A DNA stretch of 64,000 nucleotides from Gordoniibacillus chartarius (GCF_042432825.1 NZ_JBHLWN010000107.1:48482-112481), one strand, 5' to 3'; positions 33,611-43,419 are shown, counted from the stretch's first letter. Program-made: numbers and translations. The notes: generated from the sequence alone by a model not told the origin.

Positions 33611-34458
33611 CAGTGCTCAATCTCCCTTCTTCTCGTAATGGACACTTGAATCATGGAGATGATCGCCACCAGCACGAAGAAGATGACCGCCTTCGCTTGC
33701 CCGACGCCCTCCCAGCCCGGAGTGCCGTAGAACGTGTTGTAAATATCCAGCGCCAGCATCGTCGATTGCTTCGACGGTGCTCCGGCTGTCAGCGCCAAGT
33801 TCTGATCGAACAGCTTCAGCGAATTCGCCATTGTCAAGAACAAGCAAATCGTAATCGCCGGCATGATCATCGGGATCGTTACGTAACGCATCACATCAAG
33901 CCGTCCTGCGCCTTCGATCTTGGCCACCTCCAGCATATCCTTCGGAATGCCCTGGATCCCTGCAATATAAATGACCATCATGTAGCCGATCATTTGCCAG
34001 CTCATCAGCACGACCAGGCCCCAGAACCCGTACGTAGCTTTAAAGGTCAGCGTCACCTCGAAATTGTACAGAATGCCGTTAAGAATGAGCTGCCAGATGT
34101 AACCGAGGACAATACCGCCAATCAGGTTCGGCATGAAGAACGCCGTACGGAAAAAATACGTTCCCCGCTTCCCGCGAGTCAGCAGCAGCGCCAGCAGGAA
34201 CGCCAGTACGTTGACCGTAACGACGGAAACGACCGTAAATTTGCCGGTAAACCAAAGCGCATTCTGAAAATCCGTATTCGAGAACGCCTTTACGTAATTG
34301 CTAACTCCGACCCATGTCGCATCGTTGACTGTAGTAAAGCTCGTAAACGACAAATAAATACCGAGTACGAACGGCACGACGAACGCGATGGTAAAGGCCA
34401 GCAAGGTGGGAAGGGTAAAGAACAGTACGTGTCTTTTTATTAATCTCTCCATAATCAA
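33610..34458 (-). CDS. CUT1 sugar ABC transporter permease (MalF-like)
   Basis: A 282-residue permease with six predicted membrane helices and the EAA loop LEVAKIEGAGRLDVMRYVTIPMIMP. Short N-terminus (RLIKRHVLFFTLPTLLAFTIAF) as in Gram-positive CUT1 systems. It lies 83 bases after the binding-protein gene and pairs with the MalG-like protein. Confidence 0.93.
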   Translation of the reverse strand: MIMERLIKRHVLFFTLPTLLAFTIAFVVPFVLGIYLSFTSFTTVNDATWVGVSNYVKAFSNTDFQNALWFTGKFTVVSVVTVNVLAFLLALLLTRGKRGTYFFRTAFFMPNLIGGIVLGYIWQLILNGILYNFEVTLTFKATYGFWGLVVLMSWQMIGYMMVIYIAGIQGIPKDMLEVAKIEGAGRLDVMRYVTIPMIMPAITICLFLTMANSLKLFDQNLALTAGAPSKQSTMLALDIYNTFYGTPGWEGVGQAKAVIFFVLVAIISMIQVSITRRREIEH

Positions 34459-34541
34459 TCCCCTATCGCCGTCAATCTTGAATAGGGTTCATGCCACCGC
34501 GTGCCGGATGGCTGACAGTGGCATGAACTGAGGTGCCGCAC

Positions 34542-35951
34542 TTATTTCTTCGTTTTCGCCTTCTCGCTCTTCCAAGAATCGGTCACCAAGGTAACGACCT
34601 TGTCCCAAGTCATGTTTCCTTGAGCGTATACCAACAGAGCGTCGCCGAACTTGTTCTTGAAGTCTTCGCTTGGGAATGCAGCGAACGTCCATGCTACGGA
34701 AGTTCCGCCTTTGCCCATCCATGCCAGCACTTCTTTCGCCAGCGGGTCGGAAGGCTTCTCGTTATCGCTGAACGTATTGAACGGAGCGATGAACTTCAGT
34801 TCCTTCGATACGTACTCTTTGCCCTTCGGGCTGCTGAACAGCCATTCCAGGAAGGCGATGGATGCTTTCTGCTTCTCCGGGGACGCCTGCTTGTTGATCG
34901 AGAGATAGTTCTCCGTGCCGACAGCGAGACCTTGCTTCTCTTCGCCCGGAACACCGGTGTAGATCGGCAGGAACTTGATGTCTTCCGCCTTCACCGTGTT
35001 ACCCTTTACCTCGTTGATTTGCGACCAAGCCCAGTTGCCGTTCTGCACCATCGCGCTTTGGCCGAGGGCGAATTCCGCCATCGAGTCGGCTACCGTCTTG
35101 CTGCCGAGCAGCGAGCCCTTCGTTACCGAGTTATTGATGTACAAATCGAACGTATTCTTGAAGTTGTTCGCGTACTTGAACTTAATCTCGTTTGCGGACA
35201 ATCCCGCCATCACCGTATTGTCAAAGCCGCTCATGTCTTTGAACTCGTAGTAGAACGGAAGGTTGGCCAAGTGCGTCTGCCATCTCCACTGCTCCCCTGC
35301 GGCAAGCGATGTCGAGGAGAATACGCCTTTAATGCCGAGGGCATCCTTCTTCGCCGTCATGTCCTCTACGACCGATTTCAACGTATCGAAGTTGTTGATC
35401 TCCGTAGCGTCCTTGATGCTGACCTTCTTATCCGGCAGTGCGAAATATTTCTTCAAGATTGCGTCGTTATAAATGATGCCGTAGCCTTCGACAACGTACG
35501 GAATACCGTAGATGCCGCCTCCGCTGCCTACCGCTAAGCTCTTGTCGGACAGAGTGCTGTAAAGCTTCGTGTCCTTGAGGTCCGCCGTGTAATCCTTCCA
35601 GTTGTTGTAGCCGACCGGTCCGTTAATTTGGAAAATCGTCGGCGGCTCCGACTTCGCGATCTCCGCTCTCAGCGTCTGCTCGTAGGATCCGGCTGCAGCC
35701 GTAACGACCTTCACCTTCACGCCGGTTTCCGCTTCGTAGTCCTTGGCGATCTTGTTATACACTTCCGCGATTTCCGGTTTGAAGTTCAGGAAGTAAATTT
35801 CTTCAGCTTTCTTCGATGACGAAGCCGTGCTTCCCCCGGTCGATGCCGGAGCCGCCCCGCTGTCCTTATTTGTTGCATTCGAGCAGCCTGCGGCCAACGA
35901 AACGGTCATCGCCGTCCCGAGTACAAGTGCGAGCGCTTTCTTCATTGCCAT
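34542..35951 (-). CDS. CUT1 sugar-binding lipoprotein
   Basis: A 469-residue solute-binding protein with lipobox SLAAGC (Cys23), then a Ser/Ala linker and the oligosaccharide-binding fold (IYFLNFKPEIAEVYNKIAKDY, EPPTIFQINGPVGYNNWKDY, PYVVEGYGIIYNDAILKKYF, EFALGQSAMVQNGNWAW). GGGGG lies 7 bases before the ATG. First gene of a six-gene operon with two permeases, kinase, regulator and a second binding protein. Ligand not known; proximity to rhamnose and rhamnogalacturonan genes makes a pectin oligosaccharide a reasonable guess. Confidence 0.92.
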   Translation of the reverse strand: MAMKKALALVLGTAMTVSLAAGCSNATNKDSGAAPASTGGSTASSSKKAEEIYFLNFKPEIAEVYNKIAKDYEAETGVKVKVVTAAAGSYEQTLRAEIAKSEPPTIFQINGPVGYNNWKDYTADLKDTKLYSTLSDKSLAVGSGGGIYGIPYVVEGYGIIYNDAILKKYFALPDKKVSIKDATEINNFDTLKSVVEDMTAKKDALGIKGVFSSTSLAAGEQWRWQTHLANLPFYYEFKDMSGFDNTVMAGLSANEIKFKYANNFKNTFDLYINNSVTKGSLLGSKTVADSMAEFALGQSAMVQNGNWAWSQINEVKGNTVKAEDIKFLPIYTGVPGEEKQGLAVGTENYLSINKQASPEKQKASIAFLEWLFSSPKGKEYVSKELKFIAPFNTFSDNEKPSDPLAKEVLAWMGKGGTSVAWTFAAFPSEDFKNKFGDALLVYAQGNMTWDKVVTLVTDSWKSEKAKTKK

Positions 35952-36170
35952 CTCATATCCCCCTTAGTGATTATCCGTTGAACATTCCGGGGAAATTCAC
36001 TCCCCGAAAATAGTTATACCACGGCGGAACATTCCAATCATCGAAATATCTTCGCCAATAAAGAGGAGATTTTTAATCTGATTAAGAGATTCAATCTGTG
36101 ATGACATCCGAGACAGGCCCCTTTGTCTGTGCTTTGTTGCCTTTCGTTTGGTTTATCCGCGCCCAATTAT

Positions 36171-36205
36171 AAAAAAAATCCCTAGCGGTTTAGCCGCTAG
36201 GGACA
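36171..36205 (-). terminator. terminator of the rhamnose transport operon
   Basis: Minus strand TCCCTAGCGGC-TAAA-CCGCTAGGGA followed by eight T, 24 bases after the rhaS stop codon. Confidence 0.92.
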
Positions 36206-36228
36206 CAAATCAATAATAGAATATGATA

Positions 36229-37299
36229 TTAGTACACTTTCTTCCACTCGGCAATATTGGATGCATCGAACTTGAACGGATCGCCCAGCATAATTTGCGT
36301 ACCTTGTCCGTCCTTGACGACTTCCTTGTCTCCGAGACGGCCGGCCTTGAATTTGTCGCCGACTTTGCCTGTCAGTGTGCCCTTCACTAAAGCGTCAGCA
36401 GTATAGCCGGCCAGGTAGCCCACATCAATTGGATTCCACAGGTACATCCACTGGCTTACGCCGCTCTCAATATAAGCCGCCATCTCGCTCGGAAGGCCGA
36501 GGCCGGTCAATTGTACTTTGCCCTTCAGGCCTTTGTCCGTCAGCACTTTGCCGGCAGCCGCGATACCGACCGTTGTTGGAGCAATAATGCCCTTAAGGTT
36601 CGGATAAGCCTTCAACAGAGCTTCAGTTTCGGATACGCTCTTATCGCGAAGATCGTCGCCGTAAGCCACTTTCACAAGCTTAATGTCTTTGTACTTCGGG
36701 TCAGTCAATTCCTTCTTCATGACTTCGATCCACGCATTCTGGTTCGTAGCTTGCGAAGTGGCGCTAAGCACGGCGATTTCGCCGCTGCCGCCAATCATCT
36801 CGGAGATGGCTTGAACCTGAACTTTTCCGATTCGCTCCGGATCCGCTTGGTTAACATGCACAATTCGGCTTTGTGCATTGACTGCGGAGTCGAGGGAGAG
36901 AACCTTAATGCCTGCATTCATCGCTTTTTTCAAGGCCGGCTGCAGCGCATCCGGGTCGTTACCTGCAATGGCGATGGAAGCGACCTTCTGGGAGATCAGC
37001 TCTTCAATCATTTTAATTTGCGCTTCGGCAGTCGGCTGATCGGGCGCCTTCAGAATCGGCTCGCCCCCCAGCTCCGTAATCGCGGTCTTAAAGCCTTCCA
37101 TCATTTTCTCTCCATAAGGATTGCCCGCATTCTTGAAAATAATGGCATGCTTCTTACTGGCCGCACCGGCGTCGGCCGCTTTGCCGGGGGCAGCTGCATT
37201 ATTCGTACCGGCAGCTCCGGTAGGTGCGCTTTGGCCGCAAGCAGCGAGCAGCGACATCGACATAACCACAGTAAGACATGCTCCAATCATTCTTTTCAT
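36229..37299 (-). CDS. rhaS: rhamnose-type ABC transporter substrate-binding lipoprotein
   Basis: A 356-residue CUT2 binding protein: lipobox LLAAC (Cys21), Ala/Gly-rich linker, then a periplasmic-binding type I fold (NAGNPYGEKMMEGFKTAI, VASIAIAGNDPDALQPALKKAMNAGIKVLSLDS, VLSATSQATNQNAWIEVMKKEL, GIIAPTTVGIAAAGKVL, TGLGLPSEMAAYIESG, WNPIDVGYLAGYTA). The ATNQNAWI, APTTVGI, GLGLPSEMA and NPIDVGY strings are what I associate with rhizobial RhaS, so L-rhamnose is the likely ligand. Last gene of the operon. Confidence 0.87.
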   Translation of the reverse strand: MKRMIGACLTVVMSMSLLAACGQSAPTGAAGTNNAAAPGKAADAGAASKKHAIIFKNAGNPYGEKMMEGFKTAITELGGEPILKAPDQPTAEAQIKMIEELISQKVASIAIAGNDPDALQPALKKAMNAGIKVLSLDSAVNAQSRIVHVNQADPERIGKVQVQAISEMIGGSGEIAVLSATSQATNQNAWIEVMKKELTDPKYKDIKLVKVAYGDDLRDKSVSETEALLKAYPNLKGIIAPTTVGIAAAGKVLTDKGLKGKVQLTGLGLPSEMAAYIESGVSQWMYLWNPIDVGYLAGYTADALVKGTLTGKVGDKFKAGRLGDKEVVKDGQGTQIMLGDPFKFDASNIAEWKKVY

Positions 37300-37412
37300 C
37301 TGATAGTCCTCCCTTTTTATACATGCATCGGTTATATATAAATCATTTGCCGCCGGCCGACTTGGCCTGCAGGTTCCTAAGCATGCCGGCTTACTATGAC
37401 TTATAACGAAGG

Positions 37413-38408
37413 TTATTGCTTTAACGCTTTTCGCTTTCCAAGCTTTAGCTTCGATAAAATAACAGCAACAATGAGCAAGAGACCAATGATGATCAGCAAA
37501 ACCTGTGCCGGAACGTTAACAAGACCTAATCCGTAGCTGAGCATGCCGATCAGGAAGACGGCGATAATCGCTCCGATCATGCGGCCTTTGCCGCCTGCGG
37601 TACTGATCCCGCCGAGCACCACCATGGCGATAACGTCAAGCTCGTAGCCGGTTGCCACGTTCGGTCTCGTGCTTCCCATCCGGGAGGTCAAGAAGATAGC
37701 TGTTATCCCCGCCATAAGCCCTGTCAGCGTAAATACAATGATTTTGATTTTGTCGACCTGGATCCCGGAGAATCGGGCCGCAGTCAAGTTGTTGCCCATC
37801 GCGTAAACGCGCCGGCCGAACGTCGTCTTATGCAGCAGCAATCCGTAGATGATAGCAAAGAAAATGAAGGCGATCAGGATAAACGGCACTCCGCCTACAT
37901 ACTCCCAGCCGAAGAAGCTGAACCACTCCGGGAACTGCCCCTTCGCCTGGTCCTCCAGAATGATGTAAGCGATCCCACGGAAAATAATCATGGTAGCGAG
38001 TGTAATGATAACCGAGGAAAGCTCTTTGAATTTGACGATTAAAAGTCCGTTGATCATCCCGCAAATCGTTCCGACCAAGAGACAGCATAGCATGGCGAGC
38101 GGCATCGGTACGCCCATACTGTATAGATCGGCCATCATAACCGAGGAAAGAGCTACGATCGAGCCGACCGAAATGTCAATCTCCCCTAAAATGATGACGA
38201 ATACCATGGGCAGCACGATAAACGCCTTATCAAGAAAGCTCATCGTTGCGTCGCGAAGGTTATCCGCATTTAAATAGTAAGGTGATAAATTGATGTTCAT
38301 AATGTTGATCAAGATGAAGAAGACAACGAGCAGCCATTCCCACTGAAAGAAAAAGCTTTTTAGATTGAAGGGACGTTTCGTCTCCAAGGTTCTGAGCATA
38401 GGGTCCAT
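37413..38408 (-). CDS. rhaQ: rhamnose-type ABC transporter permease
   Basis: A 331-residue CUT2 (RbsC-class) permease with about ten membrane helices. Family motifs GEIDISVGSIVALSSVMMADL and GGISTAGGKGRMIGAIIAV are present. It starts 2 bases after the stop of the other permease; the two would form the heterodimeric channel. The rhaQ/rhaP assignment follows gene order in known rha clusters and is tentative. Confidence 0.83.
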   Translation of the reverse strand: MDPMLRTLETKRPFNLKSFFFQWEWLLVVFFILINIMNINLSPYYLNADNLRDATMSFLDKAFIVLPMVFVIILGEIDISVGSIVALSSVMMADLYSMGVPMPLAMLCCLLVGTICGMINGLLIVKFKELSSVIITLATMIIFRGIAYIILEDQAKGQFPEWFSFFGWEYVGGVPFILIAFIFFAIIYGLLLHKTTFGRRVYAMGNNLTAARFSGIQVDKIKIIVFTLTGLMAGITAIFLTSRMGSTRPNVATGYELDVIAMVVLGGISTAGGKGRMIGAIIAVFLIGMLSYGLGLVNVPAQVLLIIIGLLLIVAVILSKLKLGKRKALKQ

Positions 38409-38410
38409 GA

Positions 38411-39397
38411 TTAGATTTTCCTCCTCATCAAGTGACTGCGGTCCACGCCGCGCTTCACCATGGCATTCAAGAGGACCGCCACTAAAATAATGGAGCCTTG
38501 AATAGCCATTTGCCAGAACGGCGATACGTTGATGAGCGGCAGCGCATTGTTCAGGATGCCGAGCAGCACCGAGCCGAGGATGATGCTCGACATCTTTCCC
38601 GAGCCTCCCGCAATGCTCACCCCGCCGAGTACGCAGGCAGCAATGACGCTAAGCTCATAGCCGGAGGCTGTGTCGCCTTGGGCCGAAGCGAATTTGGATA
38701 CCCACAGAACACCGGACAATCCGGCCAAGCCGCCCATGATCGAGTACACCATCCACAGAATCTTGTCATTGTTGATCCCGCTGATTTTTGCCGAATCCGG
38801 GTTGCTTCCGACCGCATAAATTTGTCTGCCTGTTCTGGTGTGATTAATGAAATAGTAGAAAATGATATAAATGATAACAGCGACAATAATCAATGAATTG
38901 ATGCCGAACACGGAGCTCGTTGCAATCGCTGTAAAGCTATCGGGCATCTGGTGCGCGCTGACCCACTTGCCGCCGCTGATCATGAAGGTTAGCCCGCGCA
39001 GCACGTTCATCATGCCCAGCGTGGCGATAATCGGGAGCACGCTGGTTTTGGCGATGAAAAATCCGTTCAGCATACCGCAAGCAATTCCGACCGCAATACC
39101 GACTACAATGGCTATCAACGGATGAAGCCCGGGATTCGCGCTAACCATGAGGGCAACAACCATCCCGGAGAACGCCAGTGACGCACCGATCGATAAATCG
39201 ATTCCTCGCGTAACGATAACGAGCATCATTCCGACGCTGAGAATGCTAAGAATCGCGGTATTCGTCAACAAGTCGCTGATGTTCTCCAGCGAGAGAAAGC
39301 TTGGATTGGCGATCTGTACGAAGACAGACAATACGATAATAAATACGAGTAACCCGAGTTCCCGAAATTTGGCAATACTGCTCATGTGTACCCCCAC
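38411..39397 (-). CDS. rhaP: rhamnose-type ABC transporter permease
   Basis: A 328-residue CUT2 permease with about ten membrane helices. Family motifs TRGIDLSIGASLAFSGMVVALM and GGVSIAGGSGKMSSIILG are present. It lies 6 bases after the ATPase stop and 2 bases before the second permease, so translation is coupled. Confidence 0.83.
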   Translation of the reverse strand: MGVHMSSIAKFRELGLLVFIIVLSVFVQIANPSFLSLENISDLLTNTAILSILSVGMMLVIVTRGIDLSIGASLAFSGMVVALMVSANPGLHPLIAIVVGIAVGIACGMLNGFFIAKTSVLPIIATLGMMNVLRGLTFMISGGKWVSAHQMPDSFTAIATSSVFGINSLIIVAVIIYIIFYYFINHTRTGRQIYAVGSNPDSAKISGINNDKILWMVYSIMGGLAGLSGVLWVSKFASAQGDTASGYELSVIAACVLGGVSIAGGSGKMSSIILGSVLLGILNNALPLINVSPFWQMAIQGSIILVAVLLNAMVKRGVDRSHLMRRKI

Positions 39398-39403
39398 CTC
39401 TTG

Positions 39404-40930
39404 TTAGTTGGCGACTCCGGCAGCGACTAACCCGGCACTGCTGTCGTTCATCGATGCGTCCAGTATCGCCTCTTGCGTAACCTCACGCTTATCGAATTCA
39501 GCCGTTACCCGCCCTTCCCGCATGACGACGATGCGGTCGCTCATGCCGATGACCTCAGGCATATCGGAGGAGATCAGGATTATGCCGTATCCCTGCTTAG
39601 CCAGCTCGCAAATGATTTCATAGATAGCATATTTGGCCCCAACATCGACGCCTTTGGTCGGCTCATCCAGAATCAAAATATTCAGGTCCGCCATCAGCAG
39701 CTTGGCGAATACGATCTTCTGCTGATTGCCGCCCGACAACGAGCTAGCCAGATCGTAAATCCCCTTTGCCTTCACCCTTACTTTCTCCGCAAGCGTTTTC
39801 GATACTTCCCGTTCCTTGGATTCGTTCAGCCAGCCCTTGCTCGAAAATTTATCAAGCGTGGGCAGCGTAATATTGCGCCCGATTTCCCACTGCAGCACCA
39901 GTCCCTGCTTCTGACGGTCCTCGGGCAGCAGGCCGATCCCCAGCTTGAGCGCATCCTGCGGACTGCGGATCTGCCTCCGGGTTCCACGGACGAAAATGCT
40001 TCCCCGGTCCGCCTGCGTGATCCCGTACAGCGCATTGCACACCTCGGTCCGTCCCGCCCCTACAAGCCCAGTCAACCCAAGAATTTCACCCTTACGCAAT
40101 CGAAACGAGATATCGGCAAAGTGCCCCGTCTGTCCCAGACCTTCGACTCGAAGCAGCTCTTCTCCAATGACCGCTTCTTTCTTTGGGTATAGCTGCGTCA
40201 CTTCCCTGCCGACCATGGCCACGATCAGCGCTTCCGTAGAAATTTCGCGCACTCCCCACGTTCCTATGTATCTTGAATCCCGGAAAACCGTCACTCGGCT
40301 TGCCAATCTATACATGTCCTCGAAGCGGTGAGAGATGAAGATGATGGCAACACCGTTATCCCGCAGCTGCTCCGCGATCAGGTATAACTCTTCACTTTCA
40401 CGTTTGGTTAAGGCCGCTGTCGGTTCATCCATGATAATAATTTTCGCTTCCGAGGAAAGCGCTTTCGCGATTTCCACAATTTGCTGCTGCGCCACACTCA
40501 AGGAACCCATCTGTGTCTTGGGCCCGAAGTTTGCGCCTAATTGGTTCAGCAGCCGTTGAGCCTCTTCATGCATTTCCTTCCACAATATGCGTTTCGTTGC
40601 CGGATTTATTTTTTCCTGACCCATAAAAATATTTTCCGTCACGCTTAAGTCCGGATAGCAGGTAACATGCTGGTAAATTGCAGCAATGCCATACTTCTTC
40701 GCATCGTTCGGATTTCTAAAATCAACTTTGGTACCGTTTACATACATCTCGCCTTCATCCGGCCGATGAACACCGGTGATTACCTTGATAAAGGTCGACT
40801 TGCCTGCCCCGTTCTCGCCCATCAGTGCATGAATCTCGCCTGCTTTTAACTGAAAATGCACTTGGTCCAGTGCCTTGACGCCAGGAAAGACTTTTGTAAT
40901 CGCTCTCAATTCAAGAACGAATTCACTCAT
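39404..40930 (-). CDS. rhaT: rhamnose-type ABC transporter ATPase
   Basis: A 508-residue RbsA-class protein with two fused nucleotide-binding domains. The first is complete: GENGAGKST, signature LSVAQQQ, Walker B IIIMDEPTAAL, ISHRFED. The second has the usual degenerate Walker A GLVGAGRTE with LSGGNQQ and LILDEPTKGVD. It heads the transcription unit ATPase-permease-permease-binding protein, with a terminator-like hairpin and a candidate promoter upstream at 40985-41030. Confidence 0.87.
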   Translation of the reverse strand: MSEFVLELRAITKVFPGVKALDQVHFQLKAGEIHALMGENGAGKSTFIKVITGVHRPDEGEMYVNGTKVDFRNPNDAKKYGIAAIYQHVTCYPDLSVTENIFMGQEKINPATKRILWKEMHEEAQRLLNQLGANFGPKTQMGSLSVAQQQIVEIAKALSSEAKIIIMDEPTAALTKRESEELYLIAEQLRDNGVAIIFISHRFEDMYRLASRVTVFRDSRYIGTWGVREISTEALIVAMVGREVTQLYPKKEAVIGEELLRVEGLGQTGHFADISFRLRKGEILGLTGLVGAGRTEVCNALYGITQADRGSIFVRGTRRQIRSPQDALKLGIGLLPEDRQKQGLVLQWEIGRNITLPTLDKFSSKGWLNESKEREVSKTLAEKVRVKAKGIYDLASSLSGGNQQKIVFAKLLMADLNILILDEPTKGVDVGAKYAIYEIICELAKQGYGIILISSDMPEVIGMSDRIVVMREGRVTAEFDKREVTQEAILDASMNDSSAGLVAAGVAN

Positions 40931-40984
40931 TGCCGTACCCCCTCTACCTATCCTGAAGTTCTATTCATTTCCTCTCTGATGACT

Positions 40985-41030
40985 AATATAACATAAAAAA
41001 CACAAAAGACAATACATCTTCTGTGTTTTT
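40985..41030 (-). terminator. hairpin and promoter region between the two sugar ATPase genes
   Basis: Minus strand AAAACACAGAAGAT-GTATTG-TCTTTTGTGTTTTTT forms an imperfect 13-bp stem with a T-run, suited to end transcription from the DeoR-ATPase pair. Overlapping its far arm are TTGTCT and TATATT 16 bases apart, a possible promoter for the downstream four-gene unit. Confidence 0.5.
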
Positions 41031-41065
41031 ATGATCATTTAATTTTATTCTTGTTCGTTTATTGT

Positions 41066-42553
41066 TCATTTCCCGCCGGAGGCAAAGTATAGGATGTTTT
41101 CTTGTGTCGCTTCGCTCCGTTCAAATATCCTTCGAATCTCCCCGTCATACATCACGGCAATCCTGTCCGACATCCCGAGTATTTCGGAAATATCGGAGGA
41201 GATCATAATTACGGATGCACCCGACAGCACCAATTCATTGATCATATTGTAAATATCCAGCTTAGAGCTAATATCGATTCCGGCTGTCGGCTCATCGATA
41301 ATAAGGACCTGAGCGTTAGCAAACAACCATTTGGCGAACATAACCTTCTTCTGTTTCCCGCCGCTCAAATTATCGACGAGCTCCTGTTCGCCTGCTTTAA
41401 TCTCCAAGCGTTCGATCATATCCTGCGCAGCCTTCATTTCTTGCCGCTTGTTCAAGAAGCCGAAGCGGGACACTCTGCGGAGACTCGTTAACGTAATATT
41501 TTCCGTAATCGAAGTGTTCGTCAAGAAGCCTTCCTCCGCATGAATGCCGGTCACGTAGCAAAGCCCATGCTTCATTGCAATATGCGGCGTAATCGAACGA
41601 AACTCTTTCCCTTTCATGATAATTTTGCCTTCGTAAGGCCCGTTGATGCCAAACAACACCTTCGCGAGCGTTCGCCGGCCGGAACCGCTTAGGCCCGTTA
41701 GGCCGATGATTTCCCCGCGTCTTACTTCGAGGTTAATGTTTCGGATTCGCCCTAAGTACGATAAACTCTCGATACGCAGCAATTCCTTCCCGGGCTTCAC
41801 CTTCAGCTTCGGGTAGCGGTCCTCCAGCTCCTTCCCCGCCATCATTTTCACGATATTCGTCAAATCCACCGAGTTCACATTGCTGACCTGCACGACCTCT
41901 CCCTCGCGCAGAACGGTCACTTGATCGGCGATTTGAATTATTTCTTCAATCCGGTGAGAAATATAAATGATCGTAACTCCACGCCGTTTGAGATCTCGTA
42001 CGACCTTAAACAACGTTGCAATCTCCGTTTCGGTAAGCGCTGCAGTCGGCTCATCCATAATAATGATCTTTGCGTCTTGCGAAACCGCTTTAATAATTTC
42101 AACCAGCTTCTGCTGACCGGAGCTCAGCGCCTTTACCGGCGTCTTCACATGAATATCCAAGCCGAACTCCAGCAAATATTTGCGTGTTTCACGGTATGCT
42201 TTGTTCCAATCGATTAACAGGTTCCAGCTTTTGAGCGGCTCCCGGCGGATGAAGACGTTTTCAGCGATGTCCAAATCCTGAAACAGGCGAATCTCTTGAT
42301 ATATCATAGCAATTCCGAGCTCTTGCGAGTGCTTCGGGTTCGCAATCGACACCACCTGTCCCCCGATTTGAATTTCTCCTTCATCCGGCTGATACAGACC
42401 TGCCAGTACCTTCATGAGCGTCGACTTGCCCGCTCCATTCTCACCGACAAGTGCGTGCACCTGACCGGCATCCGCGCTGAAATTAATGCCGCTGAGCACA
42501 ACGTTATCGTGAAACCGTTTTGTAATCCCTTTCATTTGTAAGTAACCGGACAC
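41066..42553 (-). CDS. second RbsA-class sugar ABC transporter ATPase
   Basis: A 495-residue protein with two fused nucleotide-binding domains: first GENGAGKST, signature LSSGQQK, IIIMDEPTAAL, ISHRIEE; second GLSGSGRRT (normal RbsA-type degeneracy), LSGGKQKK, LIIDEPTAGID. Full length, no sign of decay. It sits between the DeoR regulator and a second complete ATPase of the same class, yet only one permease pair and one binding protein are present. It may energise another CUT2 permease encoded elsewhere or alternate with RhaT. Confidence 0.87.
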   Translation of the reverse strand: MSGYLQMKGITKRFHDNVVLSGINFSADAGQVHALVGENGAGKSTLMKVLAGLYQPDEGEIQIGGQVVSIANPKHSQELGIAMIYQEIRLFQDLDIAENVFIRREPLKSWNLLIDWNKAYRETRKYLLEFGLDIHVKTPVKALSSGQQKLVEIIKAVSQDAKIIIMDEPTAALTETEIATLFKVVRDLKRRGVTIIYISHRIEEIIQIADQVTVLREGEVVQVSNVNSVDLTNIVKMMAGKELEDRYPKLKVKPGKELLRIESLSYLGRIRNINLEVRRGEIIGLTGLSGSGRRTLAKVLFGINGPYEGKIIMKGKEFRSITPHIAMKHGLCYVTGIHAEEGFLTNTSITENITLTSLRRVSRFGFLNKRQEMKAAQDMIERLEIKAGEQELVDNLSGGKQKKVMFAKWLFANAQVLIIDEPTAGIDISSKLDIYNMINELVLSGASVIMISSDISEILGMSDRIAVMYDGEIRRIFERSEATQENILYFASGGK

Positions 42554-42607
42554 CCGATTTCCCCCTTTTCTTTCAAACCATCTGTCTTTTTACTAAGAGC
42601 GAGGGTG

Positions 42608-43381
42608 TTATTCGAACTCAAAGGCTGTATACAGTTTGATTGCCTTCTCGAAATAATATTTTTTATAATCATTGGGAATTTGCTTATTGGAAATCACTTT
42701 CTTCGCCATCGTCAAGTCACCGAGCCGCGCAAAGCCTTTGTTTCCAAACTTGCTGTAGTCGGCCGTAACGATGATTTCGGTTGAAATTCTGGATACTTCT
42801 TGAAGCACTTGAGCTTCTTCATAATTGCTAAGCGTATATCCGGCATCCATATGTGCGCCTTTAACGCCAATGAACGCTTTGCTCAAATAAATTCCTTTCA
42901 ACATCTGTAAGGTAAGCCCGCCGACCAGGATCGTTGTTGACGGTACCAAATCTCCTCCAAGTAAAATGGTTTTCAGTCCGATACTATCCTTCAATTCGTA
43001 AGCAATGGAAAGATCGTTGGTCAGCACGGTCAACGACCGCTGCTTAATATTTTTCGCAATTTCCAAACAGGTTGATCCCGGACTTAAATATATGGCGTCC
43101 CCATCTTCGATCATTTGAGCGGCGATCTTACCGATCATCGCCTTACTGTCAGCGTACTGATCGTCATTCTCGGCAATACTTGGCACCGCCGCGGTCAATT
43201 TTTCGTTCAGCACAGCGCCGCCATAGGTCTTCACAAGAAAGCCCTGCTGCTCAAGCTTGTCGAGATCCCGCCGTATCGTTACGTCAGTCACCGAAAACAT
43301 ATCGCTGAGCTCAACGACATCTACCCTTTTATGTTGAAATAGCAGTTCCTTAATTTTGTTTTGACGTTCTATAGCAAACAT
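42608..43381 (-). CDS. DeoR-family repressor of the rhamnose-type transport genes
   Basis: A 257-residue regulator: N-terminal DeoR helix-turn-helix (RQNKIKELLFQHKRVDVVELSDMFSVTDVTIRRDLDKLEQQGFLVKTYGGA) and a C-terminal sugar-phosphate sensor domain (YLSPGSTCLEIAKNIK, LTNDLSIAYEL, LLGGDLVPSTTILVGGL, KAFIGVKGAHMDAGYTL). The ATG at 43381 has AAGGGG 7 bases upstream; the frame extends to 43456 without RBS. It precedes the ATPase gene by 54 bases and probably controls the whole cluster in response to a sugar phosphate. Confidence 0.9.
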   Translation of the reverse strand: MFAIERQNKIKELLFQHKRVDVVELSDMFSVTDVTIRRDLDKLEQQGFLVKTYGGAVLNEKLTAAVPSIAENDDQYADSKAMIGKIAAQMIEDGDAIYLSPGSTCLEIAKNIKQRSLTVLTNDLSIAYELKDSIGLKTILLGGDLVPSTTILVGGLTLQMLKGIYLSKAFIGVKGAHMDAGYTLSNYEEAQVLQEVSRISTEIIVTADYSKFGNKGFARLGDLTMAKKVISNKQIPNDYKKYYFEKAIKLYTAFEFE

Positions 43382-43419
43382 GTAATTTGCCCCTTGAATA
43401 ACGTGAATGTGTATTGTGT

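Noticed and set aside
34533..35537. 334-codon plus-strand frame over the CUT1 binding-protein gene
   Set aside because: Antisense to a clear lipoprotein gene and without any family resemblance.
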